From positions 1 to 26,425 of the IMG/VR virus record IMGVR_UViG_3300005607_000424: a stretch of 26,425 nucleotides of DNA, one strand, 5' to 3'. This stretch comes from a virus. Made by a program: the position numbers and the translations under genes. How positions within the stretch are numbered: the stretch's first letter is position 1; each line of letters starts with the position of its first letter. This document shows positions 1 through 7,904 of this stretch, piece by piece. The notes under the pieces were generated by a model, which had not been told where the DNA came from, did no database searches, and saw nothing but the letters and a program-made list of their open reading frames with translations.

Positions 1-282
1 CGAGCGGATGGTCACGCCGCGGTCGAAGGCATCGACGATGTTCGGCGCCTTCGACCAGACGAAGGCCGCCGCCTCGATGCTTGCGCCGCTCTCGGGGAAC
101 GTCTTGCCGCGCCAGGTATTGGCGAGGCGCTGACCGAGGCCGGCATCCACAACGTCGGCGCGCAGATCGGACTTGAGCCCCTCCGTCGCCTGACGCATCG
201 CGGCGGTCACAGACCGCGCGATATCCCCTTCGGTGCCCTCAAGACCATTGGCAAGATCGGACGTTTGCAGCGCGAAACGCAT
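1..282 (-). CDS. Phage DUF6441-like protein, C-terminus cut by window edge
   Basis: Partial gene; the 94 N-terminal residues are visible and the frame stays open to base 1. It starts at an ATG (282) only 3 bases after the stop of the head-tail adaptor gene, so it is the next member of the leftward head-tail operon. The protein begins MRFALQTSDLANGLEGT and continues with a helical stretch rich in Ala and Arg, then a GLGQRLANTWRGKTFP segment and a Trp-containing AAAFVWSKAP segment. This resembles the DUF6441 family of alphaproteobacterial phage proteins, encoded next to head-completion genes and probably a minor tail or tail-completion component. The family link is from memory of such proteins; no catalytic motif is seen. 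Confidence 0.6.
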   Translation of the reverse strand, partial: MRFALQTSDLANGLEGTEGDIARSVTAAMRQATEGLKSDLRADVVDAGLGQRLANTWRGKTFPESGASIEAAAFVWSKAPNIVDAFDRGVTIRS

Positions 283-285
283 CGC

Positions 286-603
286 TCAAGCCTGTTTGGC
301 CGCCTCGCACGTCCATACGAGCCCGAGGCCATCCGACAATGGCGCGGCGATGACCTCGTAGAGGTCGCCGGCAATCTCGAAGGTATCGCCGGCGGCCGGT
401 TCGGCGATGTCCGAACGGCGCACATCGATCAGCACGGAGGGCAATAAGGCGCGGCTGTCGCCGAAGCCGACCACCGAATCCGGGCTCTTGCGGACCACGC
501 GCACCGGAACGCCTGCCCCGGCGCCACCGCTCCGCCACAATGCGTCTTCGCCGACGTTGCCGTCGGCGAAGATCGCATCGATCGCCGCGCCGAAGGCGCT
601 CAT
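286..603 (-). CDS. Head-tail adaptor (lambda FII-like / Gifsy-2-like)
   Basis: A 105-residue small beta-rich protein beginning MSAFGAAIDAIFADGNVGEDALWRS. The pattern of an N-terminal helix, an ALWR segment, a PVRVVR strand, a VDVRRSDI strand, then GDTFEIAGDLYEV and a C-terminal strand with Trp is typical of the lambda gpFII / Gifsy-2 ATP-binding-sugar-transporter-like family. These proteins join the filled head to the tail. The ATG at 603 shares one base with the stop of the DUF2190 gene (TGATG); a GTG at 606 would add one residue. GAGG lies just upstream. Translational coupling and position between DUF2190 and the DUF6441-like gene support the assignment. Confidence 0.75.
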   Translation of the reverse strand: MSAFGAAIDAIFADGNVGEDALWRSGGAGAGVPVRVVRKSPDSVVGFGDSRALLPSVLIDVRRSDIAEPAAGDTFEIAGDLYEVIAAPLSDGLGLVWTCEAAKQA

Positions 604-953
604 CACGCCTCGTTCGCCCGCGCGGTGCCGTTAAGGCGGACGCGCCCGGTCGTCGATCCCACGCCGCCGTCAACGGCCGCCACGGCCGCGCCGATCAGAA
701 GATTGCCGGTCGCGACGGTGGTGCAGCGCTTGTTGGTGTCGTCCCAGTAGACCAGCGCGCCGACGGTCCAGGCTTGCGAGCCGACCTTCGGCAGGTCGAA
801 CACGCCGCAGGTCTTGAGGGGGACGTCAGCATTCTGCGCGGCGTCGGTGACCGCAACACCGAACAGTTGACCGACCTTTGCGCCCTGACCGGACGCGAGC
901 GCGTACGGCGCAGGCACGACGACGATCTCGCCATCTTGCACGAAATTCTTCAT
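603..953 (-). CDS. DUF2190 capsid protein (probable decoration/fibre protein)
   Basis: 116 residues starting MKNFVQDGEIVVVPAPY, with the family hallmarks of DUF2190: an N-terminal FVQ-G sequence, a Gly-rich GQLFGVAVTDAA strand, the GVFDLPK motif (residues about 50-56), then AWTVGALVYWDD and a C-terminal Gly-rich RVRLNG strand. Members are encoded beside the major capsid gene in lambda-like phages and are thought to decorate or stabilise the capsid. A GGAG ribosome-binding site lies 7 bases before the ATG. The gene is separated from the capsid gene by 84 bases holding two hairpins, one terminator-like. A second, divergent DUF2190 gene sits at 25866-26210. Confidence 0.85.
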   Translation of the reverse strand: MKNFVQDGEIVVVPAPYALASGQGAKVGQLFGVAVTDAAQNADVPLKTCGVFDLPKVGSQAWTVGALVYWDDTNKRCTTVATGNLLIGAAVAAVDGGVGSTTGRVRLNGTARANEA

Positions 954-974
954 GGAGCTTCTCCGTTGAAAAGA

Positions 975-999
975 GCGGAGCGCCGCGAAGGCGCTCCGC
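975..999 (-). terminator. Terminator-like hairpin between capsid and DUF2190 genes
   Basis: Perfect 10-bp stem, GCGGAGCGCC paired with GGCGCTCCGC, and a 5-base loop. Read on the minus strand it is followed at once by TCTTTTC. It lies just downstream of the capsid stop (1038) and ends about 20 bases before the DUF2190 start. A second inverted repeat, GCGCCGC (1007-1013) with GCGGCGC (1026-1032), precedes it. The T-run is short, so this probably attenuates rather than ends transcription, leaving the capsid message more abundant than the genes after it. Confidence 0.65.
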
Positions 1000-1037
1000 A
1001 GTCATAGCGCCGCAGGGAGGATAGTGCGGCGCCTATG

Positions 1038-3035
1038 TCAGGCCGGGTTGGCTCCGGCGTTGAAGAACAAGCCGCGATAGTCGAGCGCCTTGGCGGCGAA
1101 GTCGTGCCGCACCTTGAACTCGACCCCGTCCACCTCGAACCCGACGCGTTGATCGAGGAACGGCTCGGTCTGGCCTTCGAGCCGCGCATATTCGATCGTA
1201 TCGATCAGGTTCGGATCGGCGGCGAGCCACCACGGCTGCGGGCCGCCCGGCTTGAACAGCCGAGGCTCCTCGACCACCGTCAACGCGCCGGCGAACGCGT
1301 TCACGTCCGCCGCGCGCGCCGGCGTTGTCGCGGCGATCATCTTGCGCGCCTCGATCGCCCGCTGTCCCGGCGGCACGAGGATGAACCGCGGAATAACCGC
1401 GATATATTCCTCGCCGGCGATATCCCTCTGCTGCGCCATCTTCTCCCACGCCTCCGACAACGCAGCCTCGTTGATGACCGACGCCGTGCCAAGATTGTTA
1501 TGGTTGGAATGGAACAACGCGACGCCATCCGACAGCGCCGCATTGGCGAGCAGCTCGCCGTAGACGATCGCCGACTCCAGATCGGCCGCACGCTGACCGG
1601 CGGTGGACAGCGCCCGATCGAAGGCGCGGAGATCGTCGTTGACGATCGCCTGCCGCGTGAGCGCGACGATGCGGCCGAAGGTAGCGAGCTTGTAGGTCTC
1701 GCGCCCCTCGGCGATGGTGCCGTAGGTGAACTCGGCACCTTCCATCACCGGCTTCAACGTCGGGAAGTTACCGACCTGCGTCGGATACATCGGCTTGAAG
1801 TCAGTCGCGGTGATTCCGCGCGTCCAGACCTCGAACGTCCGCGGCGTAGCCTGATAGGCCTGACGCAGACGCTTGCCGGCGACAGCCGCCAGGATCAGCG
1901 GGAAGTCCGACGTGGAATGCATCCCGGCCGCGCGCGTCGCCGCATAGGCAATCTCGTTTGCCGTCATGCCCCGGGTTCGCGTACCCGACGCGTCAAGGCA
2001 ATCGCGCGCGACGTCGGTCAGCGACATGCCGCGATATTCGCGTGCGCGGTCGGTGAGGGGAAATGCCGCCGGCGCGATGCGATGGAGCAGCGCCTCGACA
2101 AGCGCCTCGCGCCGGGTAACCGTAGCGTCGAGGCCGCCCATGACCACGGACACGTGATTATGGCCGGTACCCTTCGCATCCCGCTCCGCGAGTTTGTCGA
2201 GCACCGCAGCGCGCGCCTCGTCAAGCGACACGTTGCGATCGACGAGATCTTCGGCAAAGGAACGCTCCAGGCCGAAGCGCTCCTGCAGCGCGTAGATACC
2301 GGATATACGCTCGCGCTCCTGCGCGCGAACCTGCTTCGTGTCGACCGGTTGCGTCGATGCCTCATCGGCCTTCCGCGCATCCGGCACGAGTTCGATGTCG
2401 CCGCCAGTTTCGCCGGCGGCCCGCGTCTTGATGTCGGCCATGATGGCCTCCTTTTCTGCGGCCGCGGGGGCGGCCTGTTCAGCGTCGGCCCGGACCACGA
2501 CGCAGGGGGCGGCCGCTTCCGCTGAACGGAAGCCGGCCCCGGGATCGGCCCCGATCGGGACCGCGGAAATTTCGAGAGGTTCCCAGTCGACGGCCCGATA
2601 GACATCGGGTTCGCCGTCGTTCTCGGTGATTTCGTATCTGTGCACGCGGTAGCCGACCGACACCGACTTGATGTGCCCGGCACGAATGTCGGCCACGATC
2701 GGCTCTACGTCCGCGCGCTCGCTCAGGCGCACCTTCGCAACCGCGATGCCATTCTCGATCCGCGCGCTGCCGGGGACCACCGAACCGAGAATGGCGGTGA
2801 CGTCCGCGGCGCGATGATCGCGCAGAAACGGCGCGCCTGCATTCAGGCGTTCCATGCGCACGGCGCCAGGATCGAGCGAAAGCTCCTCGTCGTATGCGTC
2901 GCCGAAGAACGAATAGCGGCGCACGCGCGCGCCGGTGGACCAGACGACATCGATGGTGCGCGCCTCGCCGTCGAAGGACGACGGCACGAGTTCCGCCGCC
3001 CGCGCGAGCGGCGGCAGGTTGACAGTTTTCTGCAT
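1038..3035 (-). CDS. Prohead protease / major capsid protein fusion
   Basis: 665 residues from the ATG at 3035 (protein MQKTVNLPPLARAAEL), chosen because AACGAGGT lies just upstream and the portal gene ends at 3052; the frame is open further upstream but those codons look like shadow. Residues about 1-165 are an HK97-type (S78/U35) prohead protease with candidate catalytic His in FLRDH (His74) and Ser in KSVSVGY (124/126). Residues about 199-290 are charged and helical (RAQERERISGIYALQERFG), as expected of a scaffold. Residues about 290-665 match the Mu gpT-like/HK97-fold major capsid part, with FHSNHNNLGT and the LTVVEEPRL segment. Protease-capsid fusions are a known arrangement. A strong internal start at 2441 could also give a separate scaffold-capsid chain. 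Confidence 0.85.
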   Translation of the reverse strand: MQKTVNLPPLARAAELVPSSFDGEARTIDVVWSTGARVRRYSFFGDAYDEELSLDPGAVRMERLNAGAPFLRDHRAADVTAILGSVVPGSARIENGIAVAKVRLSERADVEPIVADIRAGHIKSVSVGYRVHRYEITENDGEPDVYRAVDWEPLEISAVPIGADPGAGFRSAEAAAPCVVVRADAEQAAPAAAEKEAIMADIKTRAAGETGGDIELVPDARKADEASTQPVDTKQVRAQERERISGIYALQERFGLERSFAEDLVDRNVSLDEARAAVLDKLAERDAKGTGHNHVSVVMGGLDATVTRREALVEALLHRIAPAAFPLTDRAREYRGMSLTDVARDCLDASGTRTRGMTANEIAYAATRAAGMHSTSDFPLILAAVAGKRLRQAYQATPRTFEVWTRGITATDFKPMYPTQVGNFPTLKPVMEGAEFTYGTIAEGRETYKLATFGRIVALTRQAIVNDDLRAFDRALSTAGQRAADLESAIVYGELLANAALSDGVALFHSNHNNLGTASVINEAALSEAWEKMAQQRDIAGEEYIAVIPRFILVPPGQRAIEARKMIAATTPARAADVNAFAGALTVVEEPRLFKPGGPQPWWLAADPNLIDTIEYARLEGQTEPFLDQRVGFEVDGVEFKVRHDFAAKALDYRGLFFNAGANPA
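2442..2456 (-). promoter_or_regulatory. Internal ribosome-binding site for a nested scaffold-capsid product
   Basis: On the minus strand the sequence reads GAAAAGGAGGCCATC followed by ATG at 2441. AGGAGG is a perfect Shine-Dalgarno core with 5 bases of spacing, and the ATG is in frame, at residue 199 of the protease-capsid fusion. It falls precisely at the junction between the protease domain and the scaffold-like region. Initiation here would make a 467-residue protein (MADIKTRAAGETGG...) ending at 1038. The logic resembles lambda C/Nu3, where a scaffold is translated from inside the protease gene. Confidence 0.6.
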
Positions 3036-3051
3036 TGTTGACCTCGTTGCG

Positions 3052-4548
3052 TCAGCCGCCGACCCCGCCGGCGTCTTCCTGCGGCTGAAAAAGTCCCTGC
3101 TGGGTGACGCGCCGCGGATCGCTGTCGAGCACGATCTTCGCGGCATCGAGCTTCGCGTTCGTCGCAGCGATCTCGGCGATCTGCGCGTCGGGATTGCGCC
3201 CCTGACGCGCGATCGCCTGCGCGAGCGTGAGCGTCCCGGTACGGATCATCATGAGGTCCGCCTGCGCGTCCTTGAGCGGGTCGACCGCCTCGAAGCGCGG
3301 TGGCTCCCATTCGGCCGGTACGGTCGGCTCAGAGATCAGGCCCGCCGTCCATGCCGCATCGATGAACCAGTTCCACACCGGCTGGCAGAAGCCAGGAATG
3401 ACGATCTGCCATTGCATGGCCTCGACCATCCGCCGGAACTCGACAAGCCCGGCGCGGATCGACGAATAGTTCACCTGGCTCAAATCGCCGGTGAGCAGCT
3501 CGTAAGGCACGCGGAAGCCGGCCGCGATTATATGCAGTTGCGCACGCAACCATTCGCTCACGCCCGCCGTCGCGGCCGGCTGATTGAACTTGATGTCCTT
3601 GCCGCCGCGGGCATAGGCGATCAGCCCCGGTTCGAACTGCTCGATGCGCTTGCCGCTTGCGTCGACCACCGTCGGCGCGATTCCCTGCTCGGCCTCGTCC
3701 GCGCCAATGACGACACCAACGAGGCAGGCTTCCGTTTTCTTGCGGACGAGCTCGGCATTGGTCCAGTCATCGAGATCACGCAACGCGCGCATGACCGGCG
3801 CGCCCCAAGGAACGCCGCGCTGCTGCACGCGCTGACGCTCATAGAGATGCGCCACGCCGTCCGCCGGCACGCGGACCGATTGGAAGCTGCGCGCCAACGG
3901 CACGGCCACGTCGCCCGGATGGTCCGGAAAGAACCAGTAAGCGCGCCGTTGACCGATCGGATCGTACTCGATGCCGCGCACGATGCGGCCGCCATCCGCA
4001 AGCGCGCCAATCTTCGACTCGTCGAGATGGTCGGCCTCGTAGAGTTGAACCTGCATCGGCACTGACAGGCCGTCTTCAGCACGCCGCGTGCGACGGCGCA
4101 CGAAAACCTCGCCGGCCTCGATCATCTCGCGGACAGCGAGCGTCATGAGCGCGTCGAAGTCGCCGAGCCCGTCTGCATCACACCGGGTGCACCATTCCTC
4201 CCACAGCGCGTTGATGCGACGATCGATCGCGTCATTTCCGCTCGCCGCACGCGCCTCGAAGCCGCTGCCCACAATATTGTTCACGAGCACCGCAACGGCC
4301 TTCGCCGCATGCGGATTATTGCGGACGAGGTCACGCATGCGATCGCGCAAACGCGCGCCGGCCGACGCGATCTCTGCGTCTGCCGATGTCGAAGGCGCGC
4401 GCCAGCCGTCCGTACGGCGTCCGACCGCGGCGCCATCGTAGCCGCGCGCAAGCATCGCAAAGGCCTGCCGGGCGGCAAGACGCTTCACAGCCGCGCGCGG
4501 CGCGATGGCTGCAACCGCGCGGTCGAACCAGGTCGTATGCACGCTCAA
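3052..4548 (-). CDS. Portal protein, lambda gpB family
   Basis: 498 residues. The portal is the dodecameric ring through which DNA enters and leaves the head. Family features seen: an N-terminal Ala/Arg helix, RLRDRMRDLVRNNPHAAKAV and VNNIVGSGFEARA (about residues 66-99), LWEEWCTRCDADG, an EAGEVFVRRR strand, PVQLYEADHLD-like text, and the late LLTGDLSQVNYSSIRAGLVEFRR motif characteristic of Phage_portal_2. Length fits the family. The start is a TTG (4548) overlapping the stop of the gpW-like gene (TTGA) with AGGGG 6-7 bases upstream; a GTG at 4542 is the alternative. It lies between the gpW-like gene and the protease-capsid fusion, as usual. Confidence 0.9.
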   Translation of the reverse strand: MSVHTTWFDRAVAAIAPRAAVKRLAARQAFAMLARGYDGAAVGRRTDGWRAPSTSADAEIASAGARLRDRMRDLVRNNPHAAKAVAVLVNNIVGSGFEARAASGNDAIDRRINALWEEWCTRCDADGLGDFDALMTLAVREMIEAGEVFVRRRTRRAEDGLSVPMQVQLYEADHLDESKIGALADGGRIVRGIEYDPIGQRRAYWFFPDHPGDVAVPLARSFQSVRVPADGVAHLYERQRVQQRGVPWGAPVMRALRDLDDWTNAELVRKKTEACLVGVVIGADEAEQGIAPTVVDASGKRIEQFEPGLIAYARGGKDIKFNQPAATAGVSEWLRAQLHIIAAGFRVPYELLTGDLSQVNYSSIRAGLVEFRRMVEAMQWQIVIPGFCQPVWNWFIDAAWTAGLISEPTVPAEWEPPRFEAVDPLKDAQADLMMIRTGTLTLAQAIARQGRNPDAQIAEIAATNAKLDAAKIVLDSDPRRVTQQGLFQPQEDAGGVGG

Positions 4549-4754
4549 TTGTCGCCCCTGTTGAACGACGCGAAGCCCGCGACGGGACGCGGCGTGCCGG
4601 CAGCCGCCTGCATTTCCCCTTCGATGGTACGGATGCGCGCGAGCAGATCGGCGGCCGATCCGTATTCGACGGTCTTGCCGTCATAAGTCACGCGCAGCGT
4701 GCCGCTCGCATATGCGCGCCTTAACGCGTCAAGTTCGGATTGCGACCACGCCAT
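4545..4754 (-). CDS. gpW-like head-tail joining protein
   Basis: 69 residues: MAWSQSELDALRRAYASGTLRVTY, then an aromatic strand with KTVEYGSAADLLARIRTIEGEM. This two-helix plus hairpin pattern is typical of the phage gpW/head-tail-joining family, which sits on the portal after packaging. The ATG at 4754 shares its first base with the stop of the preceding gene (TGATG); a TTG at 4757 would add one residue. It is always found, as here, between the large terminase and portal genes in lambda-like modules. A paralogue is seen at the right edge (26213-26425). Confidence 0.8.
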   Translation of the reverse strand: MAWSQSELDALRRAYASGTLRVTYDGKTVEYGSAADLLARIRTIEGEMQAAAGTPRPVAGFASFNRGDN

Positions 4755-5041
4755 CAAGCGACCCCGACACTTTTGTATTTAAAGAACCGATCGACAAACA
4801 CGCGCGGCGTTTTCGGATTAGCAAGCCAATCGATGAGCGATTCCATGCTTACGTTCACATGGTCATAGCCATCATCTGTTGGCCTTCCTTGCAGACGCAA
4901 TCGACCGGAGGCAGCTTCCGCCTTCACTTCGTCAAAGGTCAAATCGAATTGCATCATGAACAGCCCGAGCGGGAATATCACCGACTTCGGATCGTTCTCT
5001 AGAAACCTAATAGCCTCTTCGCCGGTCAGAATCCGAAGCAT
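4754..5041 (-). CDS. Unknown small phage protein between terminase and gpW
   Basis: 95 residues from the ATG at 5041 (MLRILTGEEAIRFLENDP); GAGGG lies 9 bases upstream, and the ATG overlaps the terminase stop as TGATG. A longer form from 5050 is possible but has no room for a ribosome-binding site. I recognise no family. It looks like a compact alpha/beta protein with FPLGLFMMQFDLTFDEVK in the middle, a basic GRLRLQGRP segment, and a C-terminal RVFVDRFFKYKS. Its DNA is more AT-rich than its neighbours, particularly at the 3' end, suggesting later acquisition. This position is normally empty in lambda-like modules, so it is an insertion into the head operon that kept the translational coupling intact. 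Confidence 0.65.
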   Translation of the reverse strand: MLRILTGEEAIRFLENDPKSVIFPLGLFMMQFDLTFDEVKAEAASGRLRLQGRPTDDGYDHVNVSMESLIDWLANPKTPRVFVDRFFKYKSVGVA

Positions 5042-7029
5042 CAGAGCCATCCCTCGTGTCGGCCAAGCCAGTCACTGCGACGAATTTCATCTTGCGACGA
5101 TGGCAACCTGCCATCGCCGGAAGTCGCATCCTCGCGGTGCGCAGCGTCGATCTGCATTTCCTGCTGTTCCCAGCGCCGATCGTCCCAACGATCGATGCCG
5201 ACGAGCCACGCCGCCGCGCGCGCATAAACGCGGCAATCGAGCGCCTCGTTACGCTCCCGCATCTGCCGCCATTCCAATTTCGAGAAGCCGCGCCGGTCGC
5301 GGACGGTGACGAGCTGCTCGGCGGTGAGCTGCTTGATCCACTCGGCCGTCACGCCGAGCGGGATGTGGATGTAGCCGTCCGGAAAGACGGCGCCGGACGC
5401 AATCTCCTCGTCCGTCGGCCGATCGAGCCGGAGAAACCGGTACGTCTCGGATTTGAACACCGCGACGCAGACGCTCCACACCTTCGCGCCGCGGCGAATT
5501 TTCCTGCCGCCCTCGGACAGATCGACATACGAAGGGCCTTCGACAGGCGTTGATCGATCGAAACGATACGTACCCTTGACCGCGATAGCCTGCCCGGCTC
5601 CTGCGCGGCGCACCCACGCATAGACAGCGGCGGTGGTGCGCCCGTCGCCCGAGTCCACCGCGAGACGCGCAAGCCGCATGCGCGCGCCGTTCTCGTGCTT
5701 CCACGTCTGGTCCAGGAGCGCCGTCAACCGGCTCCATACTTCCTGACGCGAAGTATCGCCTTCCAGCACGACGTGATCGACAAGCCAGCTTTCGAGGCGC
5801 CGGCCCCAGGCCCAGACATCGACTTCGATGCGGTCGTGCTGCACGTCGGCGCCGGCGGTAAGAATCAGTCCGCCGCGCGGCACCACGCCTAACCGCCCCT
5901 CGCGCCGTTCGTAGAGACGCTGCCAGTCAGGCGCCTCGCCGCGTTCCTGCCATGTCTCACCGAGCAGCGTGTTCTTTGTGGCCTTCAGCTCGGCATCGTT
6001 GCCCTGCGCCGCTTCCCAGTCGCGCGCAATCTGCTCCCACGACAGCCACCCGACCGGCGAGTAAAGGCCGGAGATGTGAAACCCAACGACATACGGATCG
6101 GACGACGTAGCAGTCGCACGCCACTCGCCGTTGGCGTTCATCCACGTCTTGCAATGCTCGGCGAAGCCGGCTTCGCAGCCTTCGCAGATGTACTGGACCG
6201 TTTCCGGTCGGCCCTTTTCCCAACGCAGGCGCTCGAACTTTAGCCATTGCATCGCTCCGCAATGCGGACACGGCACGAAATAACGCCTTTGATCAGAGGC
6301 TTCATATTCGCGTTCGATCCGCGAAAGCCCCTTGATCGTCGGCGTCGACACGAGAAAGACCTTCGCCCGGTGACCGAACGTCCTCGTCCGCGCGACCGCA
6401 AGTGCAACCGGATCGCCCTCGCCGTCGACGTCGCCATCGTAGGCATCGATCTCGTCGAGGAAGACATAGCGCGCCGGCATCGACCGCAGGCCGACCGCGC
6501 TGTTCGCGCCGGTAAGGACGAGCTGGCCGCCGGCGAACCGCTTCGCGAACACCGTATTGCCGGCGTCGCGCGAACGCGCCGGCATGATCAGCGCCCGCAA
6601 CTCCGGGCTTTCCTCGATGAGCGGCTCGATGCGTTGCTGCGAGAGCCGCTTGGCAAGCTCGGTCGTTGGCTGGACAGCGAGAAACGGCCCGGGCGCCTGG
6701 TGGATGCAGTAGCCGATCCAGTTGTTGCCGGCCTCGGTCGCACCCACCTGCGCCGCCTTCATGAATACGATCCGCCGCGCCGGATGCGACGGCGACAGCG
6801 CGTCCATGATCGCCCGCATGTAGGGCGTGCGGTCGGTCCGGTAGCGACCAGCTTCCGACGCCGCCCGCGACGAGAGAATGCGATACCGGTCCGCCCATTC
6901 CGAAACCGTCAGCGCCGGATCGGGAGCGAGTCCTCGCGCCCAGGCGCGGATGATGTCGGCCTCGCCGTCATAGGCCTCACCGGAGTTCGACACGGACGTC
7001 TGAGAGTTCGGCGAGGTGCCGCCGGACAT
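5041..7029 (-). CDS. Terminase large subunit, GpA family
   Basis: 662 residues, the usual size for lambda gpA-type terminases, the motor that cuts concatemers and pumps DNA into the head. Seen: an atypical Walker A, KAAQVGATE (91-99); Walker B with VFLDEIDAYDGD (189-200); motif III STPT (228-231); a four-cysteine zinc-ribbon, CPHC (254-257) and CEGC (282-285); then the RNase H-like nuclease region starting GADVQHDRIEV (Asp395). The ATG at 7029 overlaps the small terminase gene by 53 bases with only a weak ribosome-binding site, so a downstream GTG at 6993 is possible. C-terminal tail is hydrophilic and variable, as in relatives, where it contacts the portal. Confidence 0.93.
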   Translation of the reverse strand: MSGGTSPNSQTSVSNSGEAYDGEADIIRAWARGLAPDPALTVSEWADRYRILSSRAASEAGRYRTDRTPYMRAIMDALSPSHPARRIVFMKAAQVGATEAGNNWIGYCIHQAPGPFLAVQPTTELAKRLSQQRIEPLIEESPELRALIMPARSRDAGNTVFAKRFAGGQLVLTGANSAVGLRSMPARYVFLDEIDAYDGDVDGEGDPVALAVARTRTFGHRAKVFLVSTPTIKGLSRIEREYEASDQRRYFVPCPHCGAMQWLKFERLRWEKGRPETVQYICEGCEAGFAEHCKTWMNANGEWRATATSSDPYVVGFHISGLYSPVGWLSWEQIARDWEAAQGNDAELKATKNTLLGETWQERGEAPDWQRLYERREGRLGVVPRGGLILTAGADVQHDRIEVDVWAWGRRLESWLVDHVVLEGDTSRQEVWSRLTALLDQTWKHENGARMRLARLAVDSGDGRTTAAVYAWVRRAGAGQAIAVKGTYRFDRSTPVEGPSYVDLSEGGRKIRRGAKVWSVCVAVFKSETYRFLRLDRPTDEEIASGAVFPDGYIHIPLGVTAEWIKQLTAEQLVTVRDRRGFSKLEWRQMRERNEALDCRVYARAAAWLVGIDRWDDRRWEQQEMQIDAAHREDATSGDGRLPSSQDEIRRSDWLGRHEGWL

Positions 7030-7498
7030 ACGATTCCAGGACCGTTTCCATCTGATGTGGATCGACGCGCAATTCCGCCGCCATCAACGCCGCAACGCGC
7101 GCCGGCCATTGAACCCATGCGTCGCGCTCGCGACGCGCAAGCCCGAACACGGTTGCGATTGCGCGAGCGCGATCGACAAGTTTTCCCTTGAGCACATCCA
7201 GCTTGATGCGCCGTTCTTCGGCCTTGAGCGCCTCGCCGACCGTGCGCACGCGCGCATAATTAGTCGCGCCGCCTGGCGCTGCATTGGCAACCTCGTCATT
7301 GATCGGCGGCGCTTGCGCCCTGGCCGCACGAGGACGCCGCTGCGCCGGATCGGTTCGCGCCGCCCAGGCGGCATCTGCCTTTGCCGGATCGATCGTACCG
7401 TCCGGCTCTAGAGGAATGCGACCTGAGGCGATGGCCTTCCGGACCGCCGTCTCGGCCACCCCTCTGTGACGCGCGTAAGCTCTCCGCGAGAGGCCCAT
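6977..7498 (-). CDS. Terminase small subunit (Nu1-like DNA-binding)
   Basis: 173 residues. The N-terminus, MGLSRRAYARHRGVAETAVRKAI, reads as a winged helix-turn-helix of the Nu1 type, followed by a basic Pro/Ala linker and a long helical region (KAEERRIKLDVLKGKLVDRARA) ending with a VRRHLAEL helix that should dimerise and bind the large subunit. It recognises the packaging site on phage DNA. It overlaps the large terminase start by 53 bases. Three CATGCT repeats spaced exactly 11 bp (7496, 7507, 7518) begin at its start codon. The upstream GAGAGAAG is a weak ribosome-binding site. Confidence 0.75.
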   Translation of the reverse strand: MGLSRRAYARHRGVAETAVRKAIASGRIPLEPDGTIDPAKADAAWAARTDPAQRRPRAARAQAPPINDEVANAAPGGATNYARVRTVGEALKAEERRIKLDVLKGKLVDRARAIATVFGLARRERDAWVQWPARVAALMAAELRVDPHQMETVLESYVRRHLAELSDVRVELR

Positions 7499-7528
7499 GC
7501 TTCTCTCATGCTCTCGGCATGCTCAGAG
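7496..7528. repeat. Three CATGCT repeats at 11-bp spacing
   Basis: CATGCT occurs at 7496, 7507 and 7518, exactly 11 bp apart, with pyrimidine-rich tails between. The cluster covers the start codon of the small terminase gene and the bases upstream. One-turn spacing suggests protein binding on one DNA face. Candidates are a terminase recognition (cosB/pac-like) site, which often lies at the small terminase gene, or an operator. The remaining spacer to 7688 shows no gene and no clear promoter. Confidence 0.4.
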
Positions 7529-7688
7529 AACATCGAAATTCCAGTTGCTCGCGCCCCCAGACTGAGCCTGACTGACCGCCGTGCCGGTGCGACGTCCATA
7601 CCCGCCGCGGCGAAGGGCCGAGAAGCAGAGCTGGGGTCCTGCTTTGCGTCGCGCCGGCACACCAACACAAACGCGGAGCATCGATATC

Positions 7689-7904
7689 GTGGCACGCCAC
7701 AAGTGGATCGAAAAACATCGCACATATGGCTCTTGGCGCGCTACCTGCGCCCGGTGTGGCTTGATGCGCGATCAACGATTCTGTGGCGATGCACATTGGA
7801 CGGAATGGAAATGGCCAGACGGCCAGTGGTTCCGCGCCGACAGGACTCCGCCTTGCGGCGCCATCACACAAAACCGAACGACCAGCCATGACGCACCCCG
7901 CTGA
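7689..7904 (+). CDS. Small Cys/Trp-rich putative zinc-binding protein
   Basis: 71 residues from a GTG at 7689 with GGAG about 10 bases upstream: MARHKWIEKHRTYGSWRATC. Two cysteine pairs, CARC (about 20-23) and a later Cys in RFCGDAHW with PPCG near the end, plus five tryptophans (WTEWKWPDGQW), suggest a small zinc-ribbon fold. No named family recognised. It is the first gene of a three-gene plus-strand island facing away from the small terminase, and its end overlaps the next gene by 17 bases, so they are co-translated. The non-ATG start is inferred from the ribosome-binding site and from where the Cys-rich pattern begins. Confidence 0.55.
   Translation: MARHKWIEKHRTYGSWRATCARCGLMRDQRFCGDAHWTEWKWPDGQWFRADRTPPCGAITQNRTTSHDAPR

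Noticed and set aside
1035-2525. Long plus-strand open frame of about 496 codons
   Set aside because: It lies antisense to the protease-capsid gene, is Arg/His-rich with no domain, and reflects the GC-rich third positions of the real gene.
2935-4065. Plus-strand open frame opposite the portal gene
   Set aside because: Antisense shadow; the portal motifs on the minus strand are clear.
6247-7191. Plus-strand open frame of about 314 codons opposite the terminase genes
   Set aside because: Arg-rich translation without conserved motifs, antisense to unmistakable terminase motifs.
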